In this document: piece by piece, positions 47,701-61,621 of the stretch
How the letters are laid out: every line of letters starts with the position of its first letter
How positions within the stretch are numbered: the first letter of the stretch is position 1
Source: Corylus avellana
Taxonomy: Eukaryota > Streptophyta > Magnoliopsida > Fagales > Betulaceae
Direction of reading: 5' to 3'
DNA: 64,000 nt
Assembly (NCBI RefSeq): GCF_901000735.1
Contig: NC_081551.1
Location: 22,286,545-22,350,544 of the forward strand
Position numbers and translations under genes: made by a program
The notes under the pieces: generated by a model
The model's input: only the letters and a program-made list of their open reading frames with translations
Databases searched by the model: none
Told to the model about the DNA's origin: nothing

Positions 47701-50700
47701 AAGGAGTCTTGAATATCAAGAGACTATGATGTTAGAGCTGAAAAGATGTTCCAATCTCTCTACACGAGAATAGCAAAATTCAATAGCTTGCTCATGTCTA
47801 ATGTTTCTAAGTTTTCGGATTTTTGTTCCTCATTTTCTCCATGTTAGGGGGTTTCTCTTATATACTTCATGTTACTAGGATTTCACCCCTTAGCGTTTTT
47901 AATGATATTGAATTCTTATTAAAAAAAAAAAGAAAAATACATGCCTTACATATTTTTAATATTGAGCTGGAAACGTCTTACCAATATCCAACTATAGTTG
48001 GGAGAATGCTTCAATAAATTTGTCTTGTTGCTATCTACCAATGTTAATTGTACTGATTGGACTTCTATTTTTTTTCTTTCTTTCTAGTATGGTGCTTAAA
48101 GGAATTGTTTGTAAGAAGAACATCGCTCATCGGCGAATGACATCAAAAATAGATAAACCACGTCTACTAATCCTTGGAGGAGCTTTGGAGTATCAACGTG
48201 TTTCCAACCTCTTGTCGAGTTTTGATACTTTGTTGCAGCAGGTATTAAATATGTCTGGGTTTCTTAGCCTTGACTCTGTGTGTTTCTAATGAGGGACCAA
48301 GCCCACAAGTTTCTGCTATAATTACTCATTTTTTCCATTCATAAAGTAAATTGGGATGTTACTTGTTTTCATTGATCTTTATACTCCTTTTCAGGAAATG
48401 GACCATTTGAAGATGGCAGTTGCAAAGATTGATGCTCATCACCCTAATGTTCTTTTGGTTGAGAAGTCAGTTTCTCGATATGCTCAAGAATACCTTCTTG
48501 CTAAAGACATATCACTTGTTCTGAATATTAAGAGGCCGCTTTTGGAGCGGATAGCGCGCTGCACCGGTGCACAAATAGTACCTTCAATTGATCACCTCAT
48601 TACGCCGAAACTGGGATACTGTGACACGTTTCATGTGGAGAAATTCCTTGAAGAGCATGGCAGTGCTGGCCAAGGTGGGAAGAAGTTGACAAAGACTCTG
48701 ATGTTTTTTGAGGATTGTCCAAAGCCTTTGGGTTGTACTGTAAGTCTCAGATGCATAAACATGTTAACACAGACAAACGGATATATATATATTTCTTTTT
48801 CTTCTTCTGTTTCAGTATGTTTTACAACTCCGTGTCATTGGCTTAATGGTGTATTTTTTTTTGAGGCTATGTGCATGGAGGCTAGGACTTAACTTTGTTT
48901 CTAGCTTCATCAAATATAACAAATTGGTGAACTTAGAAGTATAATGTAGTGTAGATTTGGGAACAATTTGCAGTTAGGTTAGTGAGATCATAAAGAACAG
49001 GATATGTTCTTAGTTTGGACGAATGAGCTGTGGTGTTTCAAGTGTCTGTGCTCCGAGTGGAATGTTATGTATTGGTAGAACATTGCAATCAGTCTGTGGA
49101 GTGCCTTGATTGCCCTTCTTAACCTGCTTTTTGTTTGTGCTGGAATTTGCTTGAGAAATTCTTGTCAAAAGATTTTAAGTGGATCTATTTCTTTGCTTTG
49201 TTTTAGATTTTGCTCAAGGGTGCCAATGGGGATGAGTTGAAGAAGGTGAAACATGTAGTTCAGTATGGCATTTTTGCAGCTCATCATCTGGCCTTGGAGA
49301 CATCTTTTCTGGCTGATGAAGGTGCTTCACTTCCAGAACTCTCTTTGAAGTCTCCCATAACTGTTGCATTACCTGATAAATCATCAAGAATCGAGAGGTC
49401 CATTTCCACTGTTCCTGGTTTTACTGTTCCTGTCACTGGAAAGCCTCCAGATCCTGAACCTATCAGTGAAGTGCAGAAATCCAATGAAGGCCTCATGTTA
49501 AATAGAGCCTCATCTATCAATAGTGACCCTATTTGCAAATTGGAAGGGGCCAGTTCAACTGGATTGCCTGAAGGGCTTTGCTCCTATCCAATTTATGCTG
49601 AACCTACCTCATGCTCCGTAGAATCTACTTCTTCCTTGCCTTGCCTGTCTCCTTCAGGGCAAGATAACTCAGCTTCCTACTATAGTGAGCTCTCCTTAAA
49701 TTATGCCTCTGTGGAGAACAATAGAGTTGGTCCTAAGGAATCTTTTCAGGCCATAACAGCTAACACTAAGGAAGCTATAGTAGATGATAATCTGATGTAT
49801 GATTCTTTTGGCATGTCAGAAGCATTACAACAATGTGTTCACACTTTTCACACTGGTGGCAATGCATTAGCCGCAAACCACCTAGGTTCTCCAGATTTGG
49901 GATCCTCAAAGGAAGATAGTAATAATCAGAATGAAGGGATGGGATCTTCAAAGGAAGATTTTCCTCCCTCTCCTTCAGATCATCAGAGCATTTTGGTTTC
50001 CTTATCAACACGTTGTGTGTGGAAAGGAACTGTCTGTGAACGAGCCCATCTCTTTCGAATCAAATATTATGGAAGCTTTGATAAGCCTTTAGGGCGGTTT
50101 TTACGAGATCATTTGTTTGATCAGGTATTTTTACTTTCTTCATTATTCTGTTCTTTTTTTTAAAAAAATAAACTCCCTTGAAAATCCCACAATAGCCTGG
50201 GTTAACTCCTCTTCTTGATCAGAGTTACCGTTGTCGTTCATGTGACATGCCATCAGAAGCACATGTTTTTTGTTATACTCATCAGCAAGGGAGCCTTACA
50301 ATATCTGTTAAGAAACTTTCAGAGTTTCTCTTACCAGGGGAACGAGAAGGAAAAATCTGGATGTGGCACAGGTGCCTCAGATGTCCCCGAACCAGTGGCT
50401 TCCCTCCAGCCACTCGGAGAATTGTAATGTCTGATGCTGCCTGGGGATTGTCTTTTGGCAAATTTTTGGAGCTGAGCTTCTCAAATCATGCAGCTGCAAG
50501 CAGGGTTGCTAGTTGTGGACATTCCCTCCATAGAGATTGTCTCCGGTTCTATGGGTATGCTTTTATCCTCTCAAGTTGTGTTGGTAACTATGAAACGTTA
50601 TTGTTTAGTTTGCACCATTAATTTAATTTAAACAACACATATTTTGAGTCCTTTTCTTTTGCTCATTTCTCACTCATCAAGAAGTAAATCATTGGCTGCA

Positions 50701-53700
50701 GTATTCGAATGGTGATACCTGTTTATCCAAACTGGACATGGGTACAAAGTTTCTAAAGTATAAACATTTGTAAATTTGATAATTTCCCATGTCGGCTTAT
50801 ATGGATGCTTTAGTATCTTCTACTGACTGAAGTTGTGAACTGAAATCGGATAAATTGATATGCTTGAATATCGTGTCAGCTACTTTTGTCTGAAACAAGA
50901 CATTTTAACCATTCAATTGATTTTTGATTGGAAGAGTGTGCATCTTTGTTGTTATTGTTGATGTTACCATTTTTCCTAGACATGAGTGCTGATGGTTTGA
51001 CATGGCAGTTGTTTCAGAATATATTACATGTGCCATCAGTTCCATGATTCAGTTGTTGATCTGGTGGACCCCTGCGGGGGAATCTCAGGTCAAACTGACC
51101 AGCGCCTGACAAGTTGCATATACCCTTTGTATCCTTCTATTTTGTTAATTGATAGTACTTACCATTATGTATTCTGAAGTAGTAGGGTAACTTTGCCACC
51201 CTTAGACAAGTACATCCTTTTCCAACTGGCCAACCAAGATTTCAGCTTCTCAATTGCACCATCCCAGATATGCTTAGCCTTATAGGAGGCCCCCAACGGT
51301 AACCCATGATACTTGACCAGAAGTTTGGAAATCCCTTACCCTAGGATCTGAGCCAACCTTCCCACTTGAGAAACATTCCCCACAGGAACCAATTCTGACT
51401 TTCAGATTTAACTTCTAGCTTTATAAATTTTTGGATCCCTATTCTGCATCCATCTTGTAGCACTTGGTGAAAAAACATAAACTGCTTAAACATTTTTTGT
51501 AGACATTTCCTTGCACACCTAATGAATGCAATATATGGCATTTGGTTTCTCCTACATATTGATCTGGGATATTGGGGGTCCAGAAAAAAGGGGAAAAAAA
51601 AAAGAAAGAAAGAAAGAAAGAAAAAAGAGCATGACATGGGGGGTGGTTTATTGAGTAAACTACTCACCCATCATATTTGGATTTTACCAGCTAAAATACA
51701 ATTGCATGCTCTAACACCTCCACCAACGAACCAAAAACAAAAAAGAGAGGAAAGATTCATGTAGAGTTTTTTTAGTTATGGACTTGATTGGGTAGGTACC
51801 CCGATTGAGACATTTATGATTGGCTCTATCAGGGTGATTGCTTGAAGCAATTTGTTCAGGTTGCTTCCTTGTGTTTAGCACTGATTGAAAGCAGCCAGGT
51901 TTGGGCCACCCTGTCTCAACTCTCAACTCTCAACTCACCTTGTTCCCATTCTTAAGTTCGTGGTATGATATCACTTTTTGTCGAACTGGTGGTTTGGGTG
52001 GTTTCTTAAATTTGTTAGTCCACCACGGTGGTTCATTGGGACTAGGGCTGCTTCAATGCAACCTGGTTGGGCCACCCTGTCTCAACTCTCAACTCTCCTT
52101 GTTCCCATTTTTGTATCTATGAAGTCTGGACAAAAGCTCACTATCACAAATTGGATCTTCTTGGTCTACATGAGTGCTCATCTGAAAATTGACCTGATTA
52201 AGTGGGCAAGACTTACAGTGGCTTGTGAAACACATGAATGGTTAAAAACTCCACGAACACAACCATATTATTTATTGCCCTCTTACTTTTTACTTTTACA
52301 TGTACAGTTTTGGGAGAATGGTTGCTTGCTTCCGCTACGCTGCAATTGATGTCCATTCTGTTTATCTTCCACCACCGAAACTTGAATTTTTCTATGATAA
52401 TCAGGAGTGGACACAAAAAGAAGCAAATGAGGTGCAATGATACCATTATTGTTTCAAATACAGCAAGTGATGTTAATTTTCTTAATGCTTACATATTATT
52501 TATGTTGTCTAATAGGTAAGTAACAGGATTGAAGGTCTGTTTACTGAAGTTCAGAATGCTCTTCGTAAGATTTCAGAAAATGTATCAAGTGCAGCATTGC
52601 AAGATGGTGGAGTGAAAGCACCTGAATCTAGGCATCGTATTGCAGAACTGGAAGGATTGCTACAAAAGGAGAAACAAGAATTTGAGGTAGCTTGCTGCAA
52701 TTCATGTTCTTCCATCTCCAAATTGTTTATGGAGTGAAAAAATTTCGGTTCTCTGGGCACTAAATAGTCCATGGGCTATGCATAAAATCAGGCAGAATTC
52801 ACTCACTGATTGAACTTCCAGATAATGTTGGGCATTCTATATTGATGATGGTTAGCTCAAACTGTTCATCAAAGAAAAGGGAATGGGTGTCATCATTTTT
52901 ATTGCTTAAATCTTCATCATGTTGTCCTTGCTGCATAAAATATACTTAGCATGATTTATTTTTTGTTTTATAGAAAAGAAAGTTCAATTGTTTATGTTAT
53001 CTTATTCCTCAGTGAATTTATGACATTGTTTAGGAATCAATACAAAAAGTGATCCATAGGGAGGTAAAAGTTGGTCAACCTGCAATTGATATTCTTGAGA
53101 TCAATAAATTGCGGAGGCAGATGCTCTTTCATTCTTATGTCTGGGACCAACGCCTGATACACAATAATCTCCAGGAAGGTTTGATCAGTTTCATCTCGAA
53201 ACTCAAGGAGAAATCCATTGGTTCTGTGGAGAAGCTTGTTGAGATAAATGTGACCACCAAGGCGGGTAAAAGCTATAGTAGTTGTGACTCCTTTCTTCTG
53301 GAAACAAAGCCGGATATAAACCTTAATCAGGGAGGAAAGGCTGGTCACATTTATAATGGCACCGGAGTTCATAAAGGAAGTGACATGGACTTGGATCTGA
53401 ATCAAACAAAGGATGCTGATCTTCATCCTTCTTCTAGTGATAATATGAGAAATGATTCCAACCTTCTGGAATGTGGAAGAACAGTTCGAAGGGCCCTCTC
53501 AGAAGGAGAGTATCCTGTTAGGGCAAATTTATCTGATACCCTTGATGCGGCATGGACTGGTGATAGTCACCCGATTAGCATACCACTTAATGATAATTCT
53601 CTTCCTGATCCAACTGTGGTGAATTTTGTTGGAGGAAAATCACATGTGGAAAGTTGCACTGTTGACAAAGGTGGGGTTGAGATAGCTTCTACTCTTAGCT

Positions 53701-56060
53701 CTGTGTTACCTCCAAAGCAGCCTGATAATGTGGAAGGCTCCAGTAGCTGGGCGCGGATGCCTTTTTTGAACTTTTATGGTTCATTCAACAAAAATTCTTC
53801 ATTGAATTCTCAGCAACTTGGTATTGGTGAGTACAATCCTGTCTGTGTTTCAGCATTTAGAGAATTGGTTCGACAAAATGGTGGCAGACTGCTTTTGCCT
53901 GCTGGTGTTAATGACACTGTTGTGCCAGTTTATGATGATGAACCCACTAGTCTTATAGCTTATGCACTTGTCTCGCCTGATTATCATCTCCAGATGTCTG
54001 AGCCTGACAGAGCAAAAGATGTTTTAGACACATCAGTTTCGTTGCCGCTTTTTGATTCAGCAAATCTACTCTCACTGAACTCTTTTGATGAGGCAATTCT
54101 TGATTCCTACAGAAGTCTTGGTTCTACTGAGGAGAGCACTGTATCTGTTTCTGGGTCCCGGAGCTCCCAGGTTGCGGACCCACTCTCATGTGCCAAGGGT
54201 TTCCATGCCAGAGTTTGTTTTACAGATGATGGCCCTCTTGGGAAGGTGAAGTATACAGTGACTTGTTACTATCCGAAGCAATTTGAGGCTTTGAGGAGGA
54301 CTTGTTGCCCTTCAGAGATAGATTTTGTACGATCTCTTAGTCGTTGTAAGAAGTGGGGGGCCCAGGGTGGCAAGAGCAATGTTTTCTTTGCAAAAACCTT
54401 GGATGATCGATTTATCATCAAACAGGTCACGAAGACAGAGCTGGAGTCATTCATGAAGTTTGCACCAGCCTATTTTAAGTACTTGTGCGAATCAATCGGC
54501 ACAAGAAGCCCTACTTGTCTGGCAAAGATCTTCGGCATTTATCAGGTATTGTTTGTCACTTTTGCCATAATGAAAAAAGCTTAAAACCAGTTTTAGAGGC
54601 CAACATTAAGTGATCAATTGCTTTCCGCCTTATTGCTTGATTGTTCTTCTCAAGATATTATAGATCTCAAGCAAGTTATATCAATACCAAATTGGCCTTG
54701 TAATTTAGTTGTGGACCCTGTGCTTTGAATGAATCTACATTATTTATCCAAAAACAAAAGTTATCAGGCTCTCTCTCCATGGCACAATGTAATTAATACA
54801 AGATGAGCCATTGTCTCACCACTGTTCTTACACATGCAAAATGAATCCACAATAATTCTTTATCTCCTAAAATTGTCAGCTGTTAAAATTTTACTCAAAG
54901 CTGCTGTCCACCCAAAGAATGCTATTTCTTGGATGTATCCTAGGTTTTTTCTTATTCTTTTGATACAACTCTATTGATGAATTGCTATTTGGTTTTTCTT
55001 TGTCGGCAATGTCTTGAAGGTTTCTAAGCACCTCAAAGGAGGGAAAGAATCAAAAATGGATGTTTTGGTAATGGAGAATCTTCTATATAGGCGTAATGTG
55101 ACACGACTTTATGACCTCAAAGGATGTTCTCGTTCACGCTATAATCCTGATACAAGTGGGAACAATAAAGTTCTGCTGGATCAGAATCTGATTGAAGCAA
55201 TGCCAACCTCTCCAATTTTTGTGGGAAACCAAGCAAAGCGGTTGTTGGAGAGAGCTGTCTGGAATGATACTTCATTTCTTGCTGTAAGTTGGAATTGGCT
55301 GTCATGATATAATGGGAGAAAACACAATTATAAGATTTCCCTTGGTTGTTTTTATTTGAACCTTGTAAAACCCACACATAGGTATGTTTTTATATGGTTC
55401 AAATAAGAACAGGTTAACAAAAATTTGGCTGGCTTTCATTTTCTTAGAGATCCTCCCAGGCTGTTGTACAATAATGTGTGGATTCAGTCTCCATCTATTG
55501 TACAGCTGCTACTGCCTAGCTACAGAACAGGCACCACTGCTTTCTTTCTTAGATTGACCAAATAGTTGTACATGTTTATTCTGTAACTAAGACCTGCCTT
55601 TGAAATCTTGTGTGTGCTCAGTCTCGTATAGAACTTATTAATATACTTGAGGAAGGCTTTCTTCTCTCACTCCTTGTATGTATGTGTTGTGTGTGTGTCT
55701 TTTCTAATATGTCATTATATATTTCTGCAGTCAATTGATGTAATGGACTACTCATTATTGGTTGGTGTGGATGAAGAAAAGCACGAGCTAGTTCTGGGGA
55801 TCATTGATTTTATGAGGCAATATACATGGGATAAGCACCTTGAAACTTGGGTGAAGACCTCGGGCATCCTTGGTGGATCTAAGAACACAACTCCAACTGT
55901 GATCTCACCTCAGCAGTACAAGAAGCGGTTCAGAAAAGCCATGACTGCTTATTTTCTTATGGTCCCAGATCAGTGGTCCTCTCCAATGATTGTTCCCAGT
56001 GGGTCTCAATCTGACCTTTGTGAAGAAAACTCGCAAGGCGGAACGTCCGTAGATGGATAA
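44767..56060 (+). CDS. FAB1: FAB1/PIKfyve-type 1-phosphatidylinositol-3-phosphate 5-kinase, 11 coding exons
   Basis: Makes PI(3,5)P2 from PI3P on endosomal and vacuolar membranes. Exons: 44767-45386, 45582-46316, 48088-48241, 48395-48739, 49207-50124, 50223-50554, 52308-52431, 52516-52686, 53034-54545, 55020-55283, 55731-56060; 1834 codons plus stop, close to FAB1A/B of Arabidopsis. FYVE finger, residues about 33-105: [23 protein letters not shown]. An acidic linker follows ([12 protein letters not shown]). TCP-1/Cpn60-like domain about 450-620 ([25 protein letters not shown]). Cys-rich region about 890-1035 ([37 protein letters not shown]). C-terminal PIP kinase domain about 1500-1810: [20 protein letters not shown] and [12 protein letters not shown], with [13 protein letters not shown]. 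The start chosen is [11 protein letters not shown], the family N-terminus. Introns 2 and 6 hold LINE debris. The FYVE class indicates FAB1A or FAB1B, not C/D. Confidence 0.93.
46520..47935 (+). mobile_element. LINE 3' fragment in FAB1 intron 2
   Basis: Begins within the reverse transcriptase tail ([15 protein letters not shown], then [15 protein letters not shown]) and includes the zinc-ribbon region ([20 protein letters not shown]). It ends with the family 3' end (cttatatacttcatgttac, ttagcgtttttaatgatatt) and an A-run at 47921-47931. Frameshifted and stopped throughout. Same orientation as FAB1. Confidence 0.8.
51180..51420 (-). mobile_element. LINE reverse-transcriptase fragment in FAB1 intron 6
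   Basis: Reverse-strand translation gives [14 protein letters not shown] and [19 protein letters not shown], the conserved C-terminal edge of plant LINE reverse transcriptase. Nothing complete remains. Its limits are uncertain. Confidence 0.7.
51903..52110. repeat. Direct repeat of ~45 bp, 166 bp apart
   Basis: gggccaccctgtctcaactc followed by tcaactctc and cttgttcccatt occurs at 51904-51951 and again at 52070-52109, with a small length difference. In FAB1 intron 6. Function unknown. Confidence 0.75.
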
Positions 56061-58596
56061 TGCGAAATCTTTTTCCTGTAAGTTGGTATAAACTCTCCCT
56101 TTTTACGATTTTCACATTTCCTCTCTCGTTCTTGTATTGTATTATTGGGATGGCTAGCTCATTGTGTTATCTAGATAAATGTAACCATAATTTTTGTTAT
56201 ATTAGGAGAGTGAAAAGGCTTTGTTAATGCCGTGAACATTTCAGTAGTGGTATAGTACTAGATAAGGTCTCTTTCGGGGTTGTACAGTATCTTCATGTCT
56301 CGTCTATGTATATTATTTCAACAGAGTGAAATTGCCCTTTTTTGATGTAATACTTCTCTCACCATTTTATGTTGAGGGTTTTCTACTTAACCATTTTTTG
56401 AATCAATTGATTAAAGCTCATGTACATCAGTACATGTATGTTATGATTGAATTGCCCCCTATATACTGCCTTGTATAATGCCATTGTATTTTGCCTCAGA
56501 TATTACAGAAGTAGATCTCGGAAATGATCCGACTCAAATAGATGCTCATCATAAGCTTTTATATATTTTGATGCATGGCTTGTTTGTTGTTGTAGTATGA
56601 GAGTACAGAGATATTAGTGAAAGAAAATTGTTATAAACTATATTTTTATCTCCCAATTATGTCACAATGCTGAGTAATTGTCCTGCCACGGCTTATAAAT
56701 AATTCTAGTATTCAACAACAGTGATGATGTGAATCGCACATAATTCATGTATTAGAGGAAAAACTTTGGTGATAGACGTCAAAGTAAGGTTCTCCTTGAT
56801 AGATATGAAGAAGTTCCACAAGACAGAGGGACCAGATTCTATTTCCTGTGAATGATCCTGGACTCCACGATCTCTCAAGTCAAAACTCTTTTGTTTCTTT
56901 ATGCTATTTCAAGGCTATAAATGTAGAAACTAATGGACCGGTAGATCAGGTGGCTCATAATTTACTAGGAATCTATGTGGGTTATAAATTGAATAAGACA
57001 GCTTTAGAATGTTCATAATTATAAAATCTTGAAACCCAAATATGACCTTATTTACGATTCAGGCTTGATTAGAATACATAAAGATCTTGCTTCCAAAAAC
57101 AACAAAAGCAATTTTCAAACATTAAATAATAATAAGTTCCGAGAGAGATATTTGGGAGGTTTGGAGTGCGAGAAAAATTTAGAGGCAAAGTAATTGTCAC
57201 AATTATTGAGCTGATAAATCCCAATTCGGAACTCATGTTTGAACTTTCTTTCGAACTCATCGATCTCTTTAGAAAACCCGATAGGGGTACCGTTTGACAA
57301 CCGGTTGTGGCTCCTGTGCGTGTGCTGTGCACTGTAGAGCAAGTTTGAAAATAACGCCAAAAACTGCAGCATGAAAGACTTCTCCACAATGCTTTTGCTG
57401 TGTTTAACACGCCTGCATTTAGTGTTCTGAAATTGCCCCTACAGCAAATCCATTCAATGTGTGTTTTTTTCCCACCTTTTTTTTACTTCATTATTCAAAG
57501 AGGGTTGCCGTCTTTCTTCTTTCTTTTTTCTTCAGTGAAGAAATCCGCTCCAGCTGCTACTTGGTCCGTGACCCAGCGACGGCAAACGCTCATCCACCAC
57601 GGCTCCACTCACTAGAGCCCAATCTCAGGTAATTTTTTGTGATTTATGCCTCTATCACTTTTTTTATTACTTGGTGAACATAAACTGAATAATGTCCGAA
57701 TTTATCTGCATAATCAAGTAATGTTAACATGGAAACAAATTTCTCTGCATAATCAAGTAATATTAATGGGAGGCAGCTGCACGATTTGGCTTGAAAATGC
57801 TGTCGTTACTAGCTTGACACGAGGTGCACGAGCTCCATATTTTGGAGTGCGAGTTGTCAAGGTGTTCTTATCTTCTTGATGTTCTTTGTAAAGCTCTAAG
57901 TGGTAGTTTTAAGGCTGATTGTGTTAGTTTAAATGGTGTTTGATTAAGAGCACGCCCAAGGCATTGGAGGTGTTGAATGAGATGATGGAGAGGGGATTAG
58001 AGACCCTTTAAGAGCTGGTCAGATTAAGGAAGCCTCCCCCGCATTGATTAAAAAATAAAAAAGATTAAGGAAGCTTGGGAATTCTTTTTTCAAATGAAGA
58101 ACAGGATATGTGGGGCTGTTGTTGTTGCTTACCCTAACTACCATGGTTTATGGGTTTGATTAAGCGCACGCCCTAGGCATTGGAGTTCCTTTCGCAAATA
58201 GAGTTGGGCCTCCTCGATCCTTGATCTCAAACAGAAAACCAAACCATCGTCAATACTTAATTGTTTTTCTGCATAAACATATGGTCAAGACAAGTTTTGA
58301 ATCTATATCACAATCAAACATTTCCCCAAGTAGCAGAATCACTTGAAAAGTCGTAGAAATCTATCTAATATTATGAACAAAAAAAAAAAAAGAAAGGTTG
58401 AGAAAGAAGGAAAAAGAGACATGGTTAAATGGCAGCCCAAAAAGAACACCTGCAAAGCTTCAGAATAGCTATTAAAATTGAAGCACCTGTAAACAAAATT
58501 ACAAAGATCGCTAGCTTGCAGATCCATTAAAAAGATACAAGAACATATGATGAACAGGACTTGGCAAAAGTTTTGGGAAATGATGGCAGAAATGGA
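56061..58596. other. Spacer between FAB1 and RAD51 3' ends
   Basis: Holds both convergent 3' UTRs. A GC-richer stretch at 57540-57628 ending tctcag/gtaatt looks exon-like, but I cannot tie it to a protein. Two direct repeats of about 32 bp (gtttgattaagngcacgccc and on to ggcattggag) lie at about 57939-57970 and 58155-58186. Confidence 0.4.
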
Positions 58597-61463
58597 TCAG
58601 TCCTTGACATCGGTTACACCTTCTGCAGAAATCTGAAACCGTGCGTCAGCTTCAGCCAAACAAGGAGAGCTTATTACTTTACAGATGCGCTCTTCTCCTC
58701 TTCCTTTACGCAGTGCAAGCCTGTGATAAGCATGAAATAGGTATATGCATTTAGCAACATTTTCAAACAAAGAACCACTTTTCCTTGGGGGAGAAGGTTG
58801 TGAGGAATAAAGTTTCTTCTACAGACCTTGTCGTGGAAGCATGAGCCATAATGTTACCACCAATAGGCTTGATTTGAGGCCCAGCGAAAATTGCAGAACC
58901 ATCCACTTGTGCAACTACTTGGTTTGTGATGACAACAGCCACACCAAACTACGGCCACCGAATACAGAAGGAAAATGTTGATGAATAACAACAGCCAAAG
59001 ATCAAATGTGCAAATGCTGTTCAGCACAATCTAAAAAAAGAACATCTAGAACTTGTCTCTGCAGTCTACACTGAATCAGTTGAATGATTCTAAGTTCCTA
59101 AAAGCCTAACCCTTGAAATATTCAACCAGAAGAACCAAGAAGGCTTCTCTACACGATAGGTTGTTGGTAAGAGTCTTTACCTCATCTGCCAACTTCTGAA
59201 GGCTCCGGAGAAACTTTGCAAGATGCATTTGCCGTGCTGAAAGTTCCCCCCTTCCAGAGAAATCTGTTCTGTAGAGAGCAGTAGCACTGTCTACGATCAT
59301 AAGTGCAAACCTACAGAAGCAAATCCATTTAACAATTAGTCTTCCCTGCAACTCAAAAGTGTAAAGAAGAAGCGACGTAGGACAACTCAAATAAGCAGCA
59401 GGCACATAACTAAAGATTCTTTATTACCCACTCAGTGAACAAATAGTGACATCCCAGAGCTGAAGTAATGTGTTTAGTGTTTTTAAAATTCCAGGATAAA
59501 ACATATTTAACTGCCAATCCACTGACAGCTTGCAAGGGGAGTTTGTCTCTGACCAAAAAAGTTTTGCCTCATGAGAAGCCCCTAAGCGATGAATGAACTG
59601 GATATGTCTCAATAATATAAGATAAATTAGATAAAATTATAGGTAATTAATTGGCTTTTGTCGATAGTGACAACATGGAACAAGGGATTCATCGGTATAA
59701 TCCAAAGACAAAAATACAGTACGACACCTGGTTTCTACCATCATTGAAGCAGCTTCAAGCAAAAGCCTAGACTGATGATCAGTGTTATATGCTCTAGCAT
59801 AGGCCACATTCTCCAAGACATCAGCACCATTTAGTCCAAACCTGCAGCATTCAAAACCATCAGCTTTTAATGGATCACACTGTGGAGCAGCATATTTATC
59901 TAAAGGTAGCTGCATGACACCTGTCAGCTATCTGTAAGAGTCTCTGTGGCCTGAATGTGCCTTCTGCATCGATGTACATTGCTTTTCCTTCGCCGCCTCC
60001 TTGATCTAATGGAAGCTGAAATGTCAAAGTGCACAAGAAGTTTGCAATTGAATAAATTGACATCAAAGGTAAGAGATGGCAGTTGCATGTAGAGATTAAT
60101 TAGAGGTTGAACTTGCTCAATGAACTGACCTTCAGATTACAAACTCTATAATCCACTCAACTCAATATAAAGTTTATTGGCAAAGAAAGGTCAGGTAAAA
60201 TTCTAGTTTCACTCAATCAAGTGGAGAAGAAGAGATGTGTCCACTTTCTAATGAAAAGCAAAGATGGAAATGTGCTATAAGATGAAAAAAGGAAACCTCT
60301 TACTTGGCAAGTGACACAGAGTGTGTGACACAGTTGAGTCTTCCCAGAGCGGAACTCGCCATAGATCTCAGTAATAGATCCTGTCTCAATTCCTCCTGTT
60401 ATAAGCTAGCCATGTCAAGTTACAAAAATGCAGTGTCTCTGAGGAGACTTGATGCTTGCGAGCAAAATTAGCAGTCTCTCTCTGGCTCTCTCCTGTTTTT
60501 GCGTTTCTTGCTCACTCCTCTTAACAAAGGGTTTAAGAATAAATTAAAATCTCATAGCCATTAGTGAAAGACTGACCTTCCAAGACCTTGTCAAGCTCTC
60601 TTGATCCGGAGGTTATTTGAATAATTTCAAGCCTTTGGGCATGGAGTTGGGTAGCACTAGTAAAACCCAAAGGCACTAGCTTGGAAGCTGTCATTAAAAG
60701 ACACAAATCAACGCAAACCAGACATCATGATCTCAACTTACATATCGCTTACGACAGCGAATGCACATATTAAAATGATGGGAAAACCGGGGGGGAGGGA
60801 TGTAAATTGGGTGGCATGGACTTGCCTGCTTCGACGATCTTGTCAACTTTAGCCTCGCTGATTCCTTTGATTTGCAGGAGATCTTTCCGGGGAGAGTAAG
60901 CAACAGATTCAACAGTGCAGAGACCCGCATCTTTAAGCTTTTTAATATCAATTGAAGCAATGCCTGATGCCTTGAGTTGAATATCCAGAAACCAATATCA
61001 GCAAGATTTTTTATTTTTTTTGAGAATTTGAGGACAGAGATTAGAACAAACCTCCTGGGCCGGTCAAAACAAAAATAGGGATTTAATTGGTAGTTTGGAA
61101 AATTGGGTATGCCAATCAAATAAATCCATTTCAATCGGAAATAGATCCAACACCACCACTATCATTTGACAAAAGAGAAAGACGTGGAATCTTGAAGCAC
61201 GACAACATTCTACAGGGAATCGAACTAAAATGAAAAACCCTTTTTGTGTGTATGTGACAAGTACGAAGAATATATCAATCCGAGAATTAAGCCCAAAATT
61301 TGGGGCGTGCCCATGATTCGTAGTGCAACATTGTAATCGAAAACGAAGAGATGTGTGAGATTGGTAAAACCTGAAGCTGTTCGACAGGGAAAGGGCCATG
61401 CTGTATCTCTTCCACTTCAACATGTTGTTCTTGTGCCATCTTCTGGTTCCTTTGCTGCTCCAT
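58597..61463 (-). CDS. RAD51: RAD51 strand-exchange recombinase, 9 exons
   Basis: Eukaryotic RAD51, which forms the presynaptic filament on single-stranded DNA in mitotic and meiotic double-strand-break repair. Exons in transcription order: 61371-61463, 60826-60970, 60577-60687, 60304-60395, 59921-60015, 59728-59841, 59181-59310, 58827-58948, 58597-58720; 341 codons plus stop, the expected length. The start is [13 protein letters not shown]; a second ATG lies eight codons on. Helix-hairpin-helix: [16 protein letters not shown] (about residues 60-76). Walker [10 protein letters not shown] (about 130). Walker B: ALMIVDS (about 219-226). DNA-binding loops follow: [11 protein letters not shown] and [11 protein letters not shown]...[12 protein letters not shown]1 is less likely because the N-terminal and [22 protein letters not shown] blocks are RAD51-like. 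Intron 2 starts with GC. The upstream region carries an E2F-type site. Confidence 0.95.
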
Positions 61464-61621
61464 TGTCACTTACCCGAGACAGAACCACTCAGAGGGTGAG
61501 ACACAGAGAGTTCTATAACAATGGGGCGAAGGCAATTTTTTTCTGAACTATTACAATGGCAATTGGTTGGTAAAGTAATGGATGGGATTGGAGGGAGACG
61601 ATACTTTGAAACGGGTTTAGT

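Noticed and set aside
57540..57628. GC-richer exon-like block ending in a GT donor
   Set aside because: No frame gives a recognisable protein and no partner exon could be found; kept only as a remark in the spacer entry.
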